From: Gnomoniopsis sp. IMI 355080
Taxonomy: Eukaryota; Ascomycota; Sordariomycetes; Diaporthales; Gnomoniaceae
NCBI GenBank assembly: GCA_027946555.1
Contig: JAPEVC010000312.1
Location: 1 to 33,463, forward strand
DNA: 33,463 nucleotides
Direction: 5' to 3'
Shown here: positions 21,306-32,195 of the stretch, piece after piece
Layout: the number at the start of each line of letters is the position of its first letter
Position numbering within the stretch: position 1 is the stretch's first letter
Made by a program: the position numbers and the translations under genes
The notes under the pieces: generated by a model
What the model saw: only the letters and a program-made list of their open reading frames with translations
Told to the model about the DNA's origin: nothing
Database searches by the model: none

Positions 21306-22018
21306 GTTGGGTGGGCACGGCGGGTGACGTAGAGCCGCCTGTGCGAAGTGAGTGCCCGGTTTTGTTGGTTCTTGCGGGACGAATCCCTCGGGTTTACGTT
21401 GTCGCTGACTTGCTATACAGGCAAGCTGGTTAAGAGAGCGGAGCTAGCTTCTTCTGCAACGAGAGTAGGGTGTGAGTGCTTGCTTCCAATGCTTTGAGAA
21501 CGAACGACGGAATGTGCAGCTTTTGGGGAGACTTACTCAGATAGTCCTACAACAAAGAGCTGGCTGAAGGGCTAAAAAAAGGAGGAGGCAAAGAGGCGCT
21601 TGGCTAATAGCGGGCAGTACTGCGCTGGTCCTAAGAGAACAAGGACAAGGTTGATCGCAAAAGCACAGATCCTGGAGATCGCTTTGGCCAGCCGAGGGGA
21701 GTTTCCAAAGGAGGCGTGAAAGAGAAAAGGCACGCACGGCAAAACGACGAACGTCGTCACGCGAGCAAGGCAGCCTATGCAGTGGTTGAAGGCAAAGACG
21801 ATGTGTTGAAAAGTCGAGGAGGAAGAAAAAAAAAGGCCAACAGCTCAGCCAAGATTCTGGACAGCACAGCAGCAAGAATATACGGGGCGGCGCTGATGAA
21901 GAGGCCTGCAGGAAGAAAAGAAAAGGGTAAAGAAAAAAAGGAGAGCATAAAAATGCGACCCCCCCTGGTCCGAGGCACCACCGCATGGCCGCTGAGCCAC
22001 AGCAACGGTAAGGTTTAG
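21306..22018 (-). promoter_or_regulatory. Chitin synthase leader and promoter region
   Basis: About 700 bases upstream of the chitin synthase start. It contains the probable leader intron and A/G-rich (minus-strand T/C-rich) tracts around 21540-21960 that look like a pyrimidine-rich fungal leader or promoter. The open frames here are low-complexity and I do not call them. Confidence 0.4.
21454..21536 (-). other. Possible 5' UTR intron of the chitin synthase gene
   Basis: On the minus strand, upstream of the chitin synthase ATG, a consensus donor (GAG|GTAAGT-like, GT at 21536-21535) and a pyrimidine-rich acceptor CTCTCGTTGCAG (AG ending at 21454) enclose 83 nt, the normal size here. A second, weaker candidate is 21339-21397 (GTAAAC..CGCACAG). 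This is inference from splice signals only. Confidence 0.35.
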
Positions 22019-25000
22019 TGTAAAGTATTGGCTAGATTCCGACCCGCTCGAAGAGAGCATCAACAAAGCGGGATTCTCAATTTCCAAGTTGCTCTTGGAC
22101 ATCGGCATAGCACCCGGATGACATGCTTCACCGTTAGAACGCTACGATCCTCGCCAGGGACATTGATGTCTGGTGTCTCTGAGCATCCCGCACTGAACAC
22201 TAACACATAACTATTCTCATTATCCAGGCTGCCCTGGCTGCTGGGGGTGCTCTGTACCTGTCAAGGTGCCAGGTGCCATTCCGCTCCATAAACTTGGTTA
22301 GCATGACAATATAGCTTATTTCTATTCAGGGTCGGACGATAAAAACTACGTCACACTTTATTTTATCCTTCCTCTTCCATTGCAATTGGAATACAAGCAA
22401 AGCAGATCAAACTGGCGTTCTCGACCAAACACTTGGGTACCAGCCGGAAAATATCGACTTTGGACTCCTTGGTTCGTTCGTATTTGCACAGCCGCACTTG
22501 TCACCTGTAGGTCGAGGCTCGAGCTGGAAGATGGCCGGATTCTATCAACGTCACTGCAGCCGGCCATCCCGGTGACCACCCCGGCCAAGGAATGCAACCT
22601 GTGGGAAGACGCTGAAACGTATCCTCTCATTACTGGCATCCGGTCCTTTGTGCGAAGACCTAGTGAGCTGTTGCTGCAGCTCATAACATAGCACTGTACA
22701 GTCTCCAAATGGGCATTTGAAAGCGCTCATCAGCCTATCGATGGATACTGCCAGCTCGTATAGAAGGCCCCATGGCCCCCCTTCAGCCCCCCCTCCCTCT
22801 TCGAGGAATGCGAAGACCCTGAAATGCCACTCCCCGACTCATTCAGGCCCCCCTTTTCAGTGCTGATCACAACTTTGACGAGCTCGAAAATCTGGGGATT
22901 GCCGATCCACCTGCCAATCCTCTTCCAGAAGCCTTCTTGTGGCTTTTCCGGAAATGGGGCCTCCTAAATGCAGGGGAGGGGGGCTTCTTGAAAAAAGAGA
23001 AAGGAAGAACCAAATAGTCGCCAGAGTCCATCGAGCTGCAGTTTTCCTCTCTTCTGAAACAGCCGTGTCTTGCTGGCGGTCCATGCTTTTCACCGCCTCC
23101 CCGACACGCTTAATTTGCGGGAGGCCCCCCCCCGTCGTTCGTGCACTCTTGTGCCATTCGGTGTACGGAGCCTTGGGAGCGAGTACAACCAGTAGCTGCT
23201 GAATCGCGACACACAGCCTTGGAGGGCATGCGTTGAACAAACACGTTGTTGTTCGCCTGACCCTCCCCGCTAGTTAAACCTAATGCCGTCAATGCCGTCA
23301 TGACAAGTCGGGACACGACGGGCCGGCTTGCGGGATGGGACGGCGTAGATCACGACGCCAAGCCTAGTTGACGTCTTTTCTAGCGCAAACGATTGGATGA
23401 CGATTCTAAATTTAGCAACATCTACCAACACGCGACCATTGAGTGGCTGCCGCTTTTCCTTCAGACCACTCACCATTCTAGCAAAGGGGGCTTAGGGGCC
23501 AAAGGGGCATGCTTTTATTTGAAGTGTATTGTTTTTGTTCTTTTCTTTTCTTTGGAGAAATTATTCATTTTCTGTCCTCGAATATTGATTGTTCTCGTAC
23601 TCGCGAAGGCTCACTACCCACCAAACTGGGAGTCATCTCACAAGAGGCCATCATCAACCCCGTGCGAAATTGCCTTTTCGAGGCGAGAGGCTGGACTCAC
23701 CCCGTGTCTGAGTGACGGGCGCTCCGCCGCGAACGAGAATGTGCTCGTGTTGTTATTCCAGCTTGACGACTTGCCTTTGGTCATTGTGCGACGCACCCCA
23801 GGACGCTCTTGATGCGATAGAGCTCGGAGACAGGTAAAGCGGGGGATAGGACATTTCCCGTGGCAGATCAATACTGCATGCAGTGGGATAATGGATGATC
23901 GATCTTGGGGAATTCCCACCATTTGCGTCGATGCCAGTGACCTTGGTGCCACCTCAATTGGTCTCGAGGTCGGTCATGAGGATCATTCGGTACACCGTGC
24001 CTTGTGGATTCTCATGTTGTTGACCAGCGAAGAAGTCTTCAGCCTCCACAAGAGTAGGAAATGCTGGTAGGAACAAGCTATGGAGGTGTTTTCAGAGTCG
24101 CATGTCTTGGGCTCATCAAGGCAACTTGTTCACGAATGAGCCAACTCGTACCGGATGCTTACGGGCAGAGGCGCTGTGTTGTTCTCCCATCAGTATGGAG
24201 GCGATCTGGAGGTCACTTTACATCGCATGTGCTGGGAAATGAAGGTGGAAGAGCAGCCTGCAGCCTCAAGAAACGCGAAGAGTAAAGACGCAAAGAGGCT
24301 CTTAGACCGCGGAAAATTCACTCCAGGGACCGAGGAAGCTTCCTCAGCGGTGGGATCAATCGATTTGTTTGATGTGAGAACTACAGTTGGACTTGCCAGG
24401 GCTCAGATCTAGCTTCAACCTCTCGCTACAGGGGATGCAAGAATCGCTACGGCTCGCAAGGTGGATGAAGTGGCCTTGGGTATGTTCCTGAACAGCATCA
24501 GCATTGAATGGCACGAAGCAGCGGGCCTGAGAACCCAAGGTCCAATCAACTCTCATAGGCTATGCTGACTTGTTGAAGTCACTAAGAACGTTCGCGATTT
24601 GTCGGTCAAATTTGGCAAATGAGAATGATACCGATTGACCATTTTCGCATGAGCGTGTCATTGCAGGATGCGAGAGGCGACCAGTTCCTGTCAGCAAAAA
24701 CGGCTCACCTCAGCTCAGCAGTATTGACTATTAGGATCTCAATACCAAGCCATTACTTCCTCATGGCTTATTGCAGATAGGAGGATTTCTATATCGATTT
24801 GATGGGATTATTGCTCGAGGCGGTGCAGATTGCCGGCATGGCAGGATTCTATGGATGCGATCCGCATCCGTCTACTCTGTATGTGCTTAGCACAAATGCA
24901 AACGCCATGTACGAAATTGAAAAGCTCGGGGCTTGTGAGCACTGATGAAGTTCTATAGGGAATAGGACCTATGATTCCGATACTCGTTGAAACATAATGG

Positions 25001-25500
25001 TTTGCGGGATGGACGAGAGAGCAAATTGTCACGTTCACCACATGGCGGCCAAATTTAGGTCAAGGCTTGTTGATAGCAAAAAGGCCGGTACGGGCCAAAG
25101 CTCATGGCCGCACTGGAAGGGCATTAGTCAAACACAGAAATGCGATCGGAACATTGCGGTTAGATCAACGCCGTCAACACCGTCAACACCGGCGTGATGC
25201 GGACCCCTTGGGCGGCAGATGCTTCTGCGGAGGATGCTTGGCCGGTTGTGGCCCCTTTTTTAAATTCGTAGCTGGCCGCGGTCGATGGTCGGGCTGTGGT
25301 TGCCGGTGTGGGTCGTCAGAAGTTACCTACCTAGTTAGGTAACCATTTGACCTCTCAATGAGTTTCTGTTGATTCCTGGCCTTTCTTGTGGCTAAGATGA
25401 TTTATTGACGGTCAGTCAAAGGGACAACTTGCTTGTAGGCGAGCTTATGGTTTGTTGATACAGTACTTTGTGCGATGGGCTTAAGCCACCAGGACTTGGC
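22019..25500. other. Gene-poor region, no supported gene
   Basis: Only short frames occur (up to about 140 codons, for example 23393-23812 plus and 22358-22708 minus), often overlapping on both strands, and none resembles a family I know. Local features: C9 at 23125-23133, a tandem AATGCCGTC pair near 23282-23299, a tandem GTCAACACC pair near 25175-25192, and the inverted repeat at 25322-25343. No transposon termini, tRNA or long repeat was seen by eye. Confidence 0.45.
25322..25343. repeat. Inverted repeat GTTACCTA / TAGGTAAC
   Basis: Eight-base perfect arms at 25322-25329 and 25336-25343 around the six bases CCTAGT. It belongs to the same TAGGTA-type word family as the other palindromes in the window. 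Confidence 0.75.
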
Positions 25501-25532
25501 ACTATGTCCACGACAAACCGCAGCAGAACATT

Positions 25533-25979
25533 CTAACACAGGGATTTGCCAAGGCTAAGGGAGACTATCCTAGAAGAAATGATCCTGGAGGAAGTCATAT
25601 GTAGATTTGGTGCTGTTTCTGTTTTGATACTATGCTGGTTGATGAATCCGTTCAGAAACAGCCAGGTCTGGTTTTCGTCAATCTGAAGTTCCTCGGCCTG
25701 CCAGAAGCGCCCACTACCCACAGTGTGTTAGGCACCGAACATTAGTAACTCTACGATTCATACAATGTTTCCCGCAGCAAAGCCTATTTGTCGGACAATA
25801 CTTGTCAGGTACCGCCAATTCACTGTGGCTTTGCTTTTCAATGCCAGGATTTGCTGTGTCAGAGGCAAATGCCCATGAAATGGGACGAACTCCACAACTG
25901 GCGCGCCCATGGGGGCGAGAAGAGGCTCTTTCCCACCGATGACAAGAGTGAGATTATCCGAAAGCAGGCGACTCCACAC
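25533..25979 (-). pseudogene. Possible relic of a fungal hydrolase-like protein (uncertain)
   Basis: Two minus-strand frames, 25764-25979 and 25533-25697, join in frame across a 66-nt stretch with intron-like signals (GTATGA donor, CTAAC, TGGCAG acceptor). The joined product has GAPVVEFVPF and then DENQTWLFLNGF. This pairing resembles, from memory, fungal alpha/beta-hydrolase-like proteins with a VEFIPF block followed by a TWFFINGI block. No catalytic Ser motif or credible C-terminus follows, and no clear N-terminus precedes, so a decayed fragment is more likely than a working gene. Another protein-like stretch, YVPFPELHGHDPNVVAALLS, lies upstream at 26217-26342 in a separate frame. Chance open frames remain a real alternative. 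Confidence 0.25.
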
Positions 25980-26342
25980 GATATTTTCCTACAGGTACTA
26001 CAGATAATTATTCCCATCGATGATCTCCCAAAGACCTGTTCTAGAACCCGTTCTGCAGGGAGTGAATGCCCTGGGAATTTAAAACAGTTCGTCGATCTCG
26101 TCAGTGCGTTCCATCGCTCCAAGGTTCAAAGTCTCTTCCAAGAAAGGAAGAAAAAAAAAGCTCGGATGGCACTTTTGTTTCCACAGAGAAGACGCTGCCC
26201 TTGGCGCAGGGAGAATTCAATTTCCAAACCTAGCTTTGATTCGCGAAGCGTTTCCATCTGACAAGAGCGCGGCTACTACATTAGGATCGTGGCCGTGCAA
26301 TTCGGGGAATGGAACGTAGAATGCGGTCAATGCCTCATAGGA

Positions 26343-28357
26343 TTACGTATGGCACCATAGCGACACACGACGTGTGGTGCCTTTACTACTACTACGCAGT
26401 AGATATCGTGGTACTGTGTAGATGATATATCGCGCTGCAGGGTTGGAGATGTGAGTGCAAGCGGGGTCCGGCACGGCAGACGAGCACGACGAGTAGCCCG
26501 CTGACACACGAGGTTCGGGACACGAAGACGGGGGCAGGGAGGGGGTGGTGATGGTCAAGGATGCGTGGTATGTTAGTGGTATGCATGCAATACGGGCCAG
26601 CTGGTTCTTGGTATCGGCGTAAGTAAGTTGCACCAACCAGTACGATGCATGGCGTACCCGTGGACAGCAAAAGACCAAGAGACAACGTGGCCATGATTAG
26701 ATCAAATCCACTGTTGATTTGGTTGATACTCTCGATCACGATTGTCTTAATTTTCCGAGTGGCAATCAAATTGCCAACAGCCCTGCGAGACCGACCCCTT
26801 GCTGAGACTGATAGGTACTAGTACCAAGGTATGTAGCAGCCTCGAATTTGCCGACAATGGTGAGGTGCAAGCGGAGTACGAAGGCACTGGCGTAGAGGCA
26901 GACCAGGAAATTACAGGGGTCGGCAGTGAGGTCGACCCATGGCGTTGCTGGTCTAACCTAAGATGGCCAACAACCGCGAGCAGGAAGGGAGAGTCGACTT
27001 TAGAGCCAGCCATATTTGTACCGTCCTGTGCCACGGGTGATTATTTTGATCAATAATTGGCAAAAACGATGAGTCTTGCCCACACGGCCGGCTGGGGCCA
27101 AGAAAGGAAAGAAAATAGATCCTCGGTGGGAGGCCGTGAGCATGCCATAGGTACGTAGGTACCTAGGTACCTATTCTCGCTTGACAATTTTACGTAGTAG
27201 CGAAAGTAACAAAGTGCTCGACCGAGATATTTGTTGGCCTCACCCAACCAGCGCGCTGCGACTGGGAATCACAAAGAGGCAGAGTGACGGAAGTGCGTGC
27301 ACTAAAAGTCTATCCATTATGCATACTGCCATGACTGCGTACCGGGCGACCTAGTCCATGGACGCCAAGTTGAATCTTGCTTGATTTACTATACACAGCA
27401 CGTTCGAACTATGGTAGCTTCTGCAATGCAATGACATGTCCACCCCCCCAAAAGATACCTAGTCCACTTTTTGAACGCTGCCCTTGTCTTGTCTGACCAA
27501 TGGCATGCCAAAAGACGCCCTTCACCCCCGAACCAGGATCTTCGTTCCACACCCTCTTCCAACCGGGCCAGGCCCTGCATCTTGCCATACCCGGCTGGGT
27601 TTGCGGGCGCTGAGCACTGGCATCCTGGCAGGCCTGGGCACTGGCACCCGACACTGCGCCCGCTCATTTCATTCATCCTGTCAATCTCGTCCGTCTTGTC
27701 GTCTGTCTCGTCGGCACCCCTACGAACGTGCTTTCTTCAACACCGTTCAACAATGACTTGATTTTTGTTCTTGTTCACCCTGCCTACGCCCGCGCCCGCG
27801 CCGTCGCCGTGCAACAATCGAACCATCTTCTTCGTCCTTCTTTCCCATGCCTAGTGTCCACCTGCCACCAGCATAGCATCACTCTGGGCCCTTTTCTCGC
27901 CCGTTCCAATCGTCTGAGCCAGTTCTCCGAGTCACTCGTTTCCTTCCCTTCGCGGCCACTGCCACCGCCACCATCAAAAATCGCTCCGAGTTTCCCTTAC
28001 ATTACGACGACCACCATTCCGTTATATTCTCAGCGATCAAACTCGAAGCCACGTCCCTTTGACAACCATTGTCCCATCAACAATACCGAAATAACCCACG
28101 CTCGCTCCAATCAAATCATCTGTGCAACCGCCCTGGTCCTATTTAAACATTCGCAGCCTCGCCAAGCCCAAGCCGCAGCTGACAGCCACCCGGGGCCTAC
28201 GAACCGGTCTGATCACTAAAACGGGATCTGCACCAATTTAGCCCTTTTCACCCGTCGATCGTCTTTCGCAACAACTCTAGCCATTGGCTTTTTGCTTAGT
28301 CTCAACGTTTCTCTCAACCTTCGACGTTTCGCTTGACGCTTTGCGTCAGACGTCACG
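26343..28357. other. Intergenic region upstream of OPY2
   Basis: It contains hydrophobic minus-strand frames at 26392-26769 and 26766-26957 (see findings), the TAGGTACS tandem at 27149-27174, and from about 27650 a C/T-rich stretch that looks like the promoter and long 5' leader of OPY2. No gene is supported. Confidence 0.4.
27149..27174. repeat. Tandem TAGGTACS repeat (three units)
   Basis: Three 8-base units TAGGTACG, TAGGTACC, TAGGTACC in direct tandem, ending in TA. Each is palindromic around GGTACC/CCTAGG, so the block is both a tandem and an inverted repeat. Confidence 0.85.
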
Positions 28358-29707
28358 ATGCCTTTCATAAGTGGAAATGCAGACTGTGAGTCGATACCCT
28401 CATCTTGGCCAGCGACGGGCTGCTGTCGTGGCCCCCTTGGCGCCGCGCGTCTGTCCTTGTGCTAACTGCCCTTGCTAGTGACATTCCACAATCTTTTCGC
28501 TCGAACTGACTGTGTAGAGTGCCAGGACGGCTCGCCCTCTTGTCCCAGCTGTGACGACGATGAAGTTTGCCAGGTTTCCGTTCCTCTCGACTGCACGCAA
28601 TGCCCGCAGGCCTACTGCGCCTTATCCTCAACCTCCACCTCGACAAGCTCCAAGTCTTCCAGCTCGAAAGCCAGCACAGGCGCCATCGCAGGCGGCGTGG
28701 TTGGTGGTGTGGTCTTGATAGCACTCGTCGTTCTGGGCGTGTACTTCGTCTGGAAGCACAAAATCAAAGGGAAGCGAGAGTTCGAGCAGGAGGGATGGCA
28801 AGGCGCCGGAGGATATGCCGACAGCCAGCACGAAAAGGGTTTTCAATCGCGGAGGACTACCAGGGCAACATCTCAAGGCCGCAACTCGGTCGCCTCGACC
28901 GTTCTTACCCGTGCATCCAACATTATTCAAATCGCCTACATTCCCGGTGTCACAAATCGGGCTACGCCAACCTCTCCGACGCTACTCGTCCCTCCTGTTC
29001 CCCCAATTCCTATCGCCATGGGCTCCCAGGCTGGTACCCCGAACTCGACCGAGGACCAACACTTCTTTGTCCCAGGCGACCTGCGTGACTCGGTTTGCTC
29101 CGGCGTCTCGGGATACACCGACCGGACGTCATTTGCACGAACGTCGTACGCCCCTCGATCTAGCGTTGCTTCGACGATATACGGCAAGGCTGGCGTAGTC
29201 GTGACACCGGCGCAGACTGGCATGCGGGCCAAGGCGGCTATGGTGAGCGTCAAGTCCATGGGCAGCAGCAATTCTGGCGAAGGTCTGGCTGCACCACCTG
29301 TACCGGCCATCGACATGAAAAAGTATACAAACAGGGCCCCGGCAAGTCCAGCGGATAGCACTTTTAGCGTGGGCTCAACGTTCCTGAACAACGCAAACAA
29401 TGCAAACACCGCCACGGCAGTGCGCGCTCAAGTGGTCCGTGTGGGCAGCAGTTTGAACCCATCGTCGACTTCAAGTGTGAAAAGCACTACTGAGGACCTG
29501 GCGAGCCCGCAGACACCCATCACGAGCCCTCCACGGGATGAGCAGCAGAGCCCTTTCCGCGACCCTCCAGCAACATCACGACGCTCAAGCAGCCAGACGT
29601 TGAGTGCAGTTATAGAGGAAGCCACTAAACGCGCTTCACAACGACCAGCTACAGCGGATAGGGCAAAGAGCCCGTTTGGAGACGAGCACGCCACAGCAGA
29701 CCGGTAG
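28358..29707 (+). CDS. OPY2: Opy2-type membrane anchor protein (HOG/MAPK pathway)
   Basis: A single-pass membrane protein of the Opy2 family. In yeast, Opy2 recruits the adaptor Ste50 to the plasma membrane for osmotic (HOG) and filamentation MAPK signalling. Exons 28358-28385 (nine codons plus one base) and 28479-29707 give 418 aa; the intron has GTGAGT, a GCTAAC branch site and a GCTAG acceptor. No signal peptide is visible. The N-terminal extracellular domain has eight Cys at 21, 24, 31, 34, 40, 48, 51 and 56, the Opy2 pattern. A Ser/Thr/Lys-rich stalk precedes the membrane segment at about 77-101 (GAIAGGVVGGVVLIALVVLG), followed by basic WKHKIKGKRE. The long cytoplasmic tail is Ser/Thr/Pro-rich and contains NIIQIAYIPGVTNR at about 152-165, which stands out as ordered and may be a partner-binding motif. 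The yeast role is carried over by family only. Confidence 0.85.
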
Positions 29708-30946
29708 ATTTGAGACGGTCGGCTTTATTTTTCCGTTGCATTCAGCTTTCTTGGACATATTTTCTTTCTATACCCTCCTGACCGTCGCTGGAAGCTTCCA
29801 GGACAGATGATCAATTATGTGCACATTTGAACTCCCATTTACTCTTATTATCTATCGGAGGCATCTCTCTTTATACTTCATATTGTCTTTTGGATTAGTC
29901 TGCGGGCTATCAGGATGCTCGCAGGCATTACGGTTGGCGTTAGCAAACTTTGTGTGGAAATACCTACTTGGCCTTGCACCTGCTATAGGACGGCGGTCTG
30001 GGAAAATGGTCTGAACATGAGCAATGTGGACATGTGTCTCGCACCATCAAAGGGTAGAGAGTCAGAGGGGCTTCTTTAGGTTGATCATCTCACCCTCTTC
30101 CATATAAATCAATTTTGGTCTACGACATCAACGAGGCCTCGGTGATGGCAATAAATTGAGTTGGTTCCCTATCATGCATCCTGCCCTGGGTTTATGTGCC
30201 TGGACTATAATCAGGAAGGCTTTCAGTGACCGAAAGTTGAAACTGCGTGGTGTGAGGATCAACATTTGGAATTGAAACACCCTCTTCAGCTCCTCATCTC
30301 GGGCCCCACGTAATTTACTACTGCTCCAGCATTCTGCAGCACATCTCTCTGATTCCAAGATTCAATGTTTGGTTGGCAATTTTCCAACATCCCGAGCTCA
30401 CACTCGTCTTCGCTGTCCCTCTTGTTACAGTAATCAATCTTGATTGCAATTATATGCATAATGTTCTTGACTTTATACGTTCGTTGCTCAAGGTCATCGC
30501 CGAGTGTCTAGACATGGGTGAACTTCTTATATCTGCTGCAGTACAACCCATTTCCGCCATGGTTTTCCCCTCGTCGCTATAGACATGGCGGCTGCTGTGT
30601 GAAAAGCCCCTCGACCCTCCACAACAAAGGTCTGCAATATCTAGATGGGCCAGAACCTGCACACTTCTTGGATTCTCACTGTATGCCCAAGGTTCTTCCC
30701 AAGAACATGAACGAAAGCTATACTAAAGACCGCACAGCAGAGGCAAACACCGAAGAAGAGGCCCAAAAGAAGAAAGAGTCAGAAAAAAGAAAACGGACCC
30801 GTCCTTTTTCTACGCCCTGCCTCTCCAGCCAACTAAGGGCCTTGATTGGCTATACTTGCAGCGCGGCACTTATACGATGATCCTTGCCCAGGCGGCCAGG
30901 CCAGCGGGCTTTGTGGGAAACCGAAGGATATCTAAGTTTATTGGAC

Positions 30947-31050
30947 TAAGTTATTGCAGTTCGAACCCACGACCCTGGCACATCTTAGTGGGATTTTTTG
31001 GGAACCGGTGCTCGATTCGAGGAGGAAGTGTACCATTAGACCAGAACTCT
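30947..31050 (-). pseudogene. Degenerate tRNA-like sequence
   Basis: On the minus strand a good box A (TGGTCTAATGG, 31033-31043) and a box B-like T-arm (GGGTTCGAACTG, near 30957-30968) lie about 64 bases apart, which would fit only an intron-bearing tRNA. The ends AGAGTTC and TAACTTA pair at about five of seven positions. The T-stem is broken (GTGGG against TGCAA), the D-stem barely pairs, and no anticodon stem and loop can be drawn. No T4 terminator follows. This fits a decayed tRNA or a tRNA-derived repeat; an active gene is unlikely. Confidence 0.3.
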
Positions 31051-31713
31051 TGCTGCTGCTTTAAGCACCTTATGGATGGACGCTGGTAGAACATGTCTCT
31101 CAAATTATCTCGAGATAAAAGGTTTCCTCCGATCCAATCCGGTGGGTTGCTGCGGAGAGGCTTTTTGTGGGATTGGCCCGTCGCTATCTCGCCATTCGAG
31201 CACGTCGTCCTTTGGTCCGGTAGCCTGCTTGGCTGACCTGTACTATCCCAAACATCTTTCCGTAGTCGACATGGGAAGAAAGAAAAAACCAAAACGTCGG
31301 GTGTTGTTCTGAAAATAGCTACCCAAATGGGCCGCTATCCACACGAGTCGTCGTCGGCCGTTCGACTTTTACCCTTTTTCCCACGCCCACGACGAGACAA
31401 CCCACTATCGAAAGCCGTTGTCCAATCATAGTCTTCCACATTTGGTCAATTTTGAGAAATTTCACTAGGCCATCCGGTCTTTAAACCTGGCCGGAATTTC
31501 TACTTGCACGGTGCCCGGTCTCGGTCCTCTTTTTCGGCGTAGTATGTGGGGCCGCGTGGAGCTTGACTCGAGGATCCCCGTCCCGAAATGCACGACTTCA
31601 TCCGGCTTCCCATATGTTTGTGGCCCAAAGAAGGCTCTGAGATTGACAAGCAAATGGTCAGCACAATGTCGGCGCTCCAGCTCTATGGAGATAATGGTAC
31701 CAAATGTTTGTGC

Positions 31714-31725
31714 GGGGGGGGGGGG
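31714..31725 (+). repeat. Poly-G tract (G12)
   Basis: Twelve consecutive G in non-coding sequence 470 bases upstream of the dioxygenase start. Confidence 0.9.
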
Positions 31726-32195
31726 TTGAATAATTTATGGCACTTGGGGCCCTCTACGAAACCTATCCAAACACGTTCGAGAGAGCCTTCACTTCCCAAA
31801 CCACCACCACGATGGTCGACGACGAGGTGCGGTCTGGTGTCTGGGTGGTGGTATGTGTGTTCCGAGCTGTTTTGATGCTGAGGGGCTTGCAGCGTTGCCC
31901 CTGGCTTATCGTTGCAAATCTGTTCTCATGACTGGGTTTCACGAATGCCTCTATCTCCGGTCTTCGTCGTCGTCGCTCGTGCTGGCCGGAATGAATTCCG
32001 GCCACGATCTATATGAACGCGAGCGTCGCCCCGACCCAAGATGACTGGCTTTCTTCTCAGCTCAAGGAACACACAAACTCCAAACCTCACCCATTCACAC
32101 ACAATCACTATTTTTCCCAGCTTTTTTTTGATACCCATATCCCCCTACTTCACTTCTTTTTTACTTCATACATCACAACATCACCGTCGCCAAAC

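Larger units (their letters stand above)
29708..32195. other. Intergenic region between OPY2 and the dioxygenase gene
   Basis: About 2.5 kb of short open frames without family resemblance. It holds the tRNA-like sequence at 30947-31050 and a run of 12 G at 31714-31725. The last 150 bases are C/T-rich, consistent with the leader of the next gene. Confidence 0.45.

Noticed and set aside
22858..23276. Possible transposon or repeat array in the gene-poor region
   Set aside because: No terminal inverted repeats, target-site duplications, transposase or reverse transcriptase motifs could be seen. The short tandem pairs here are only 9-base units.
24061..24556. Protein-like short frames on both strands (for example around 24430-24560)
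   Set aside because: Both strands look equally protein-like over the same bases, there is no start, splice or family support, and chance frames at this GC content explain them.
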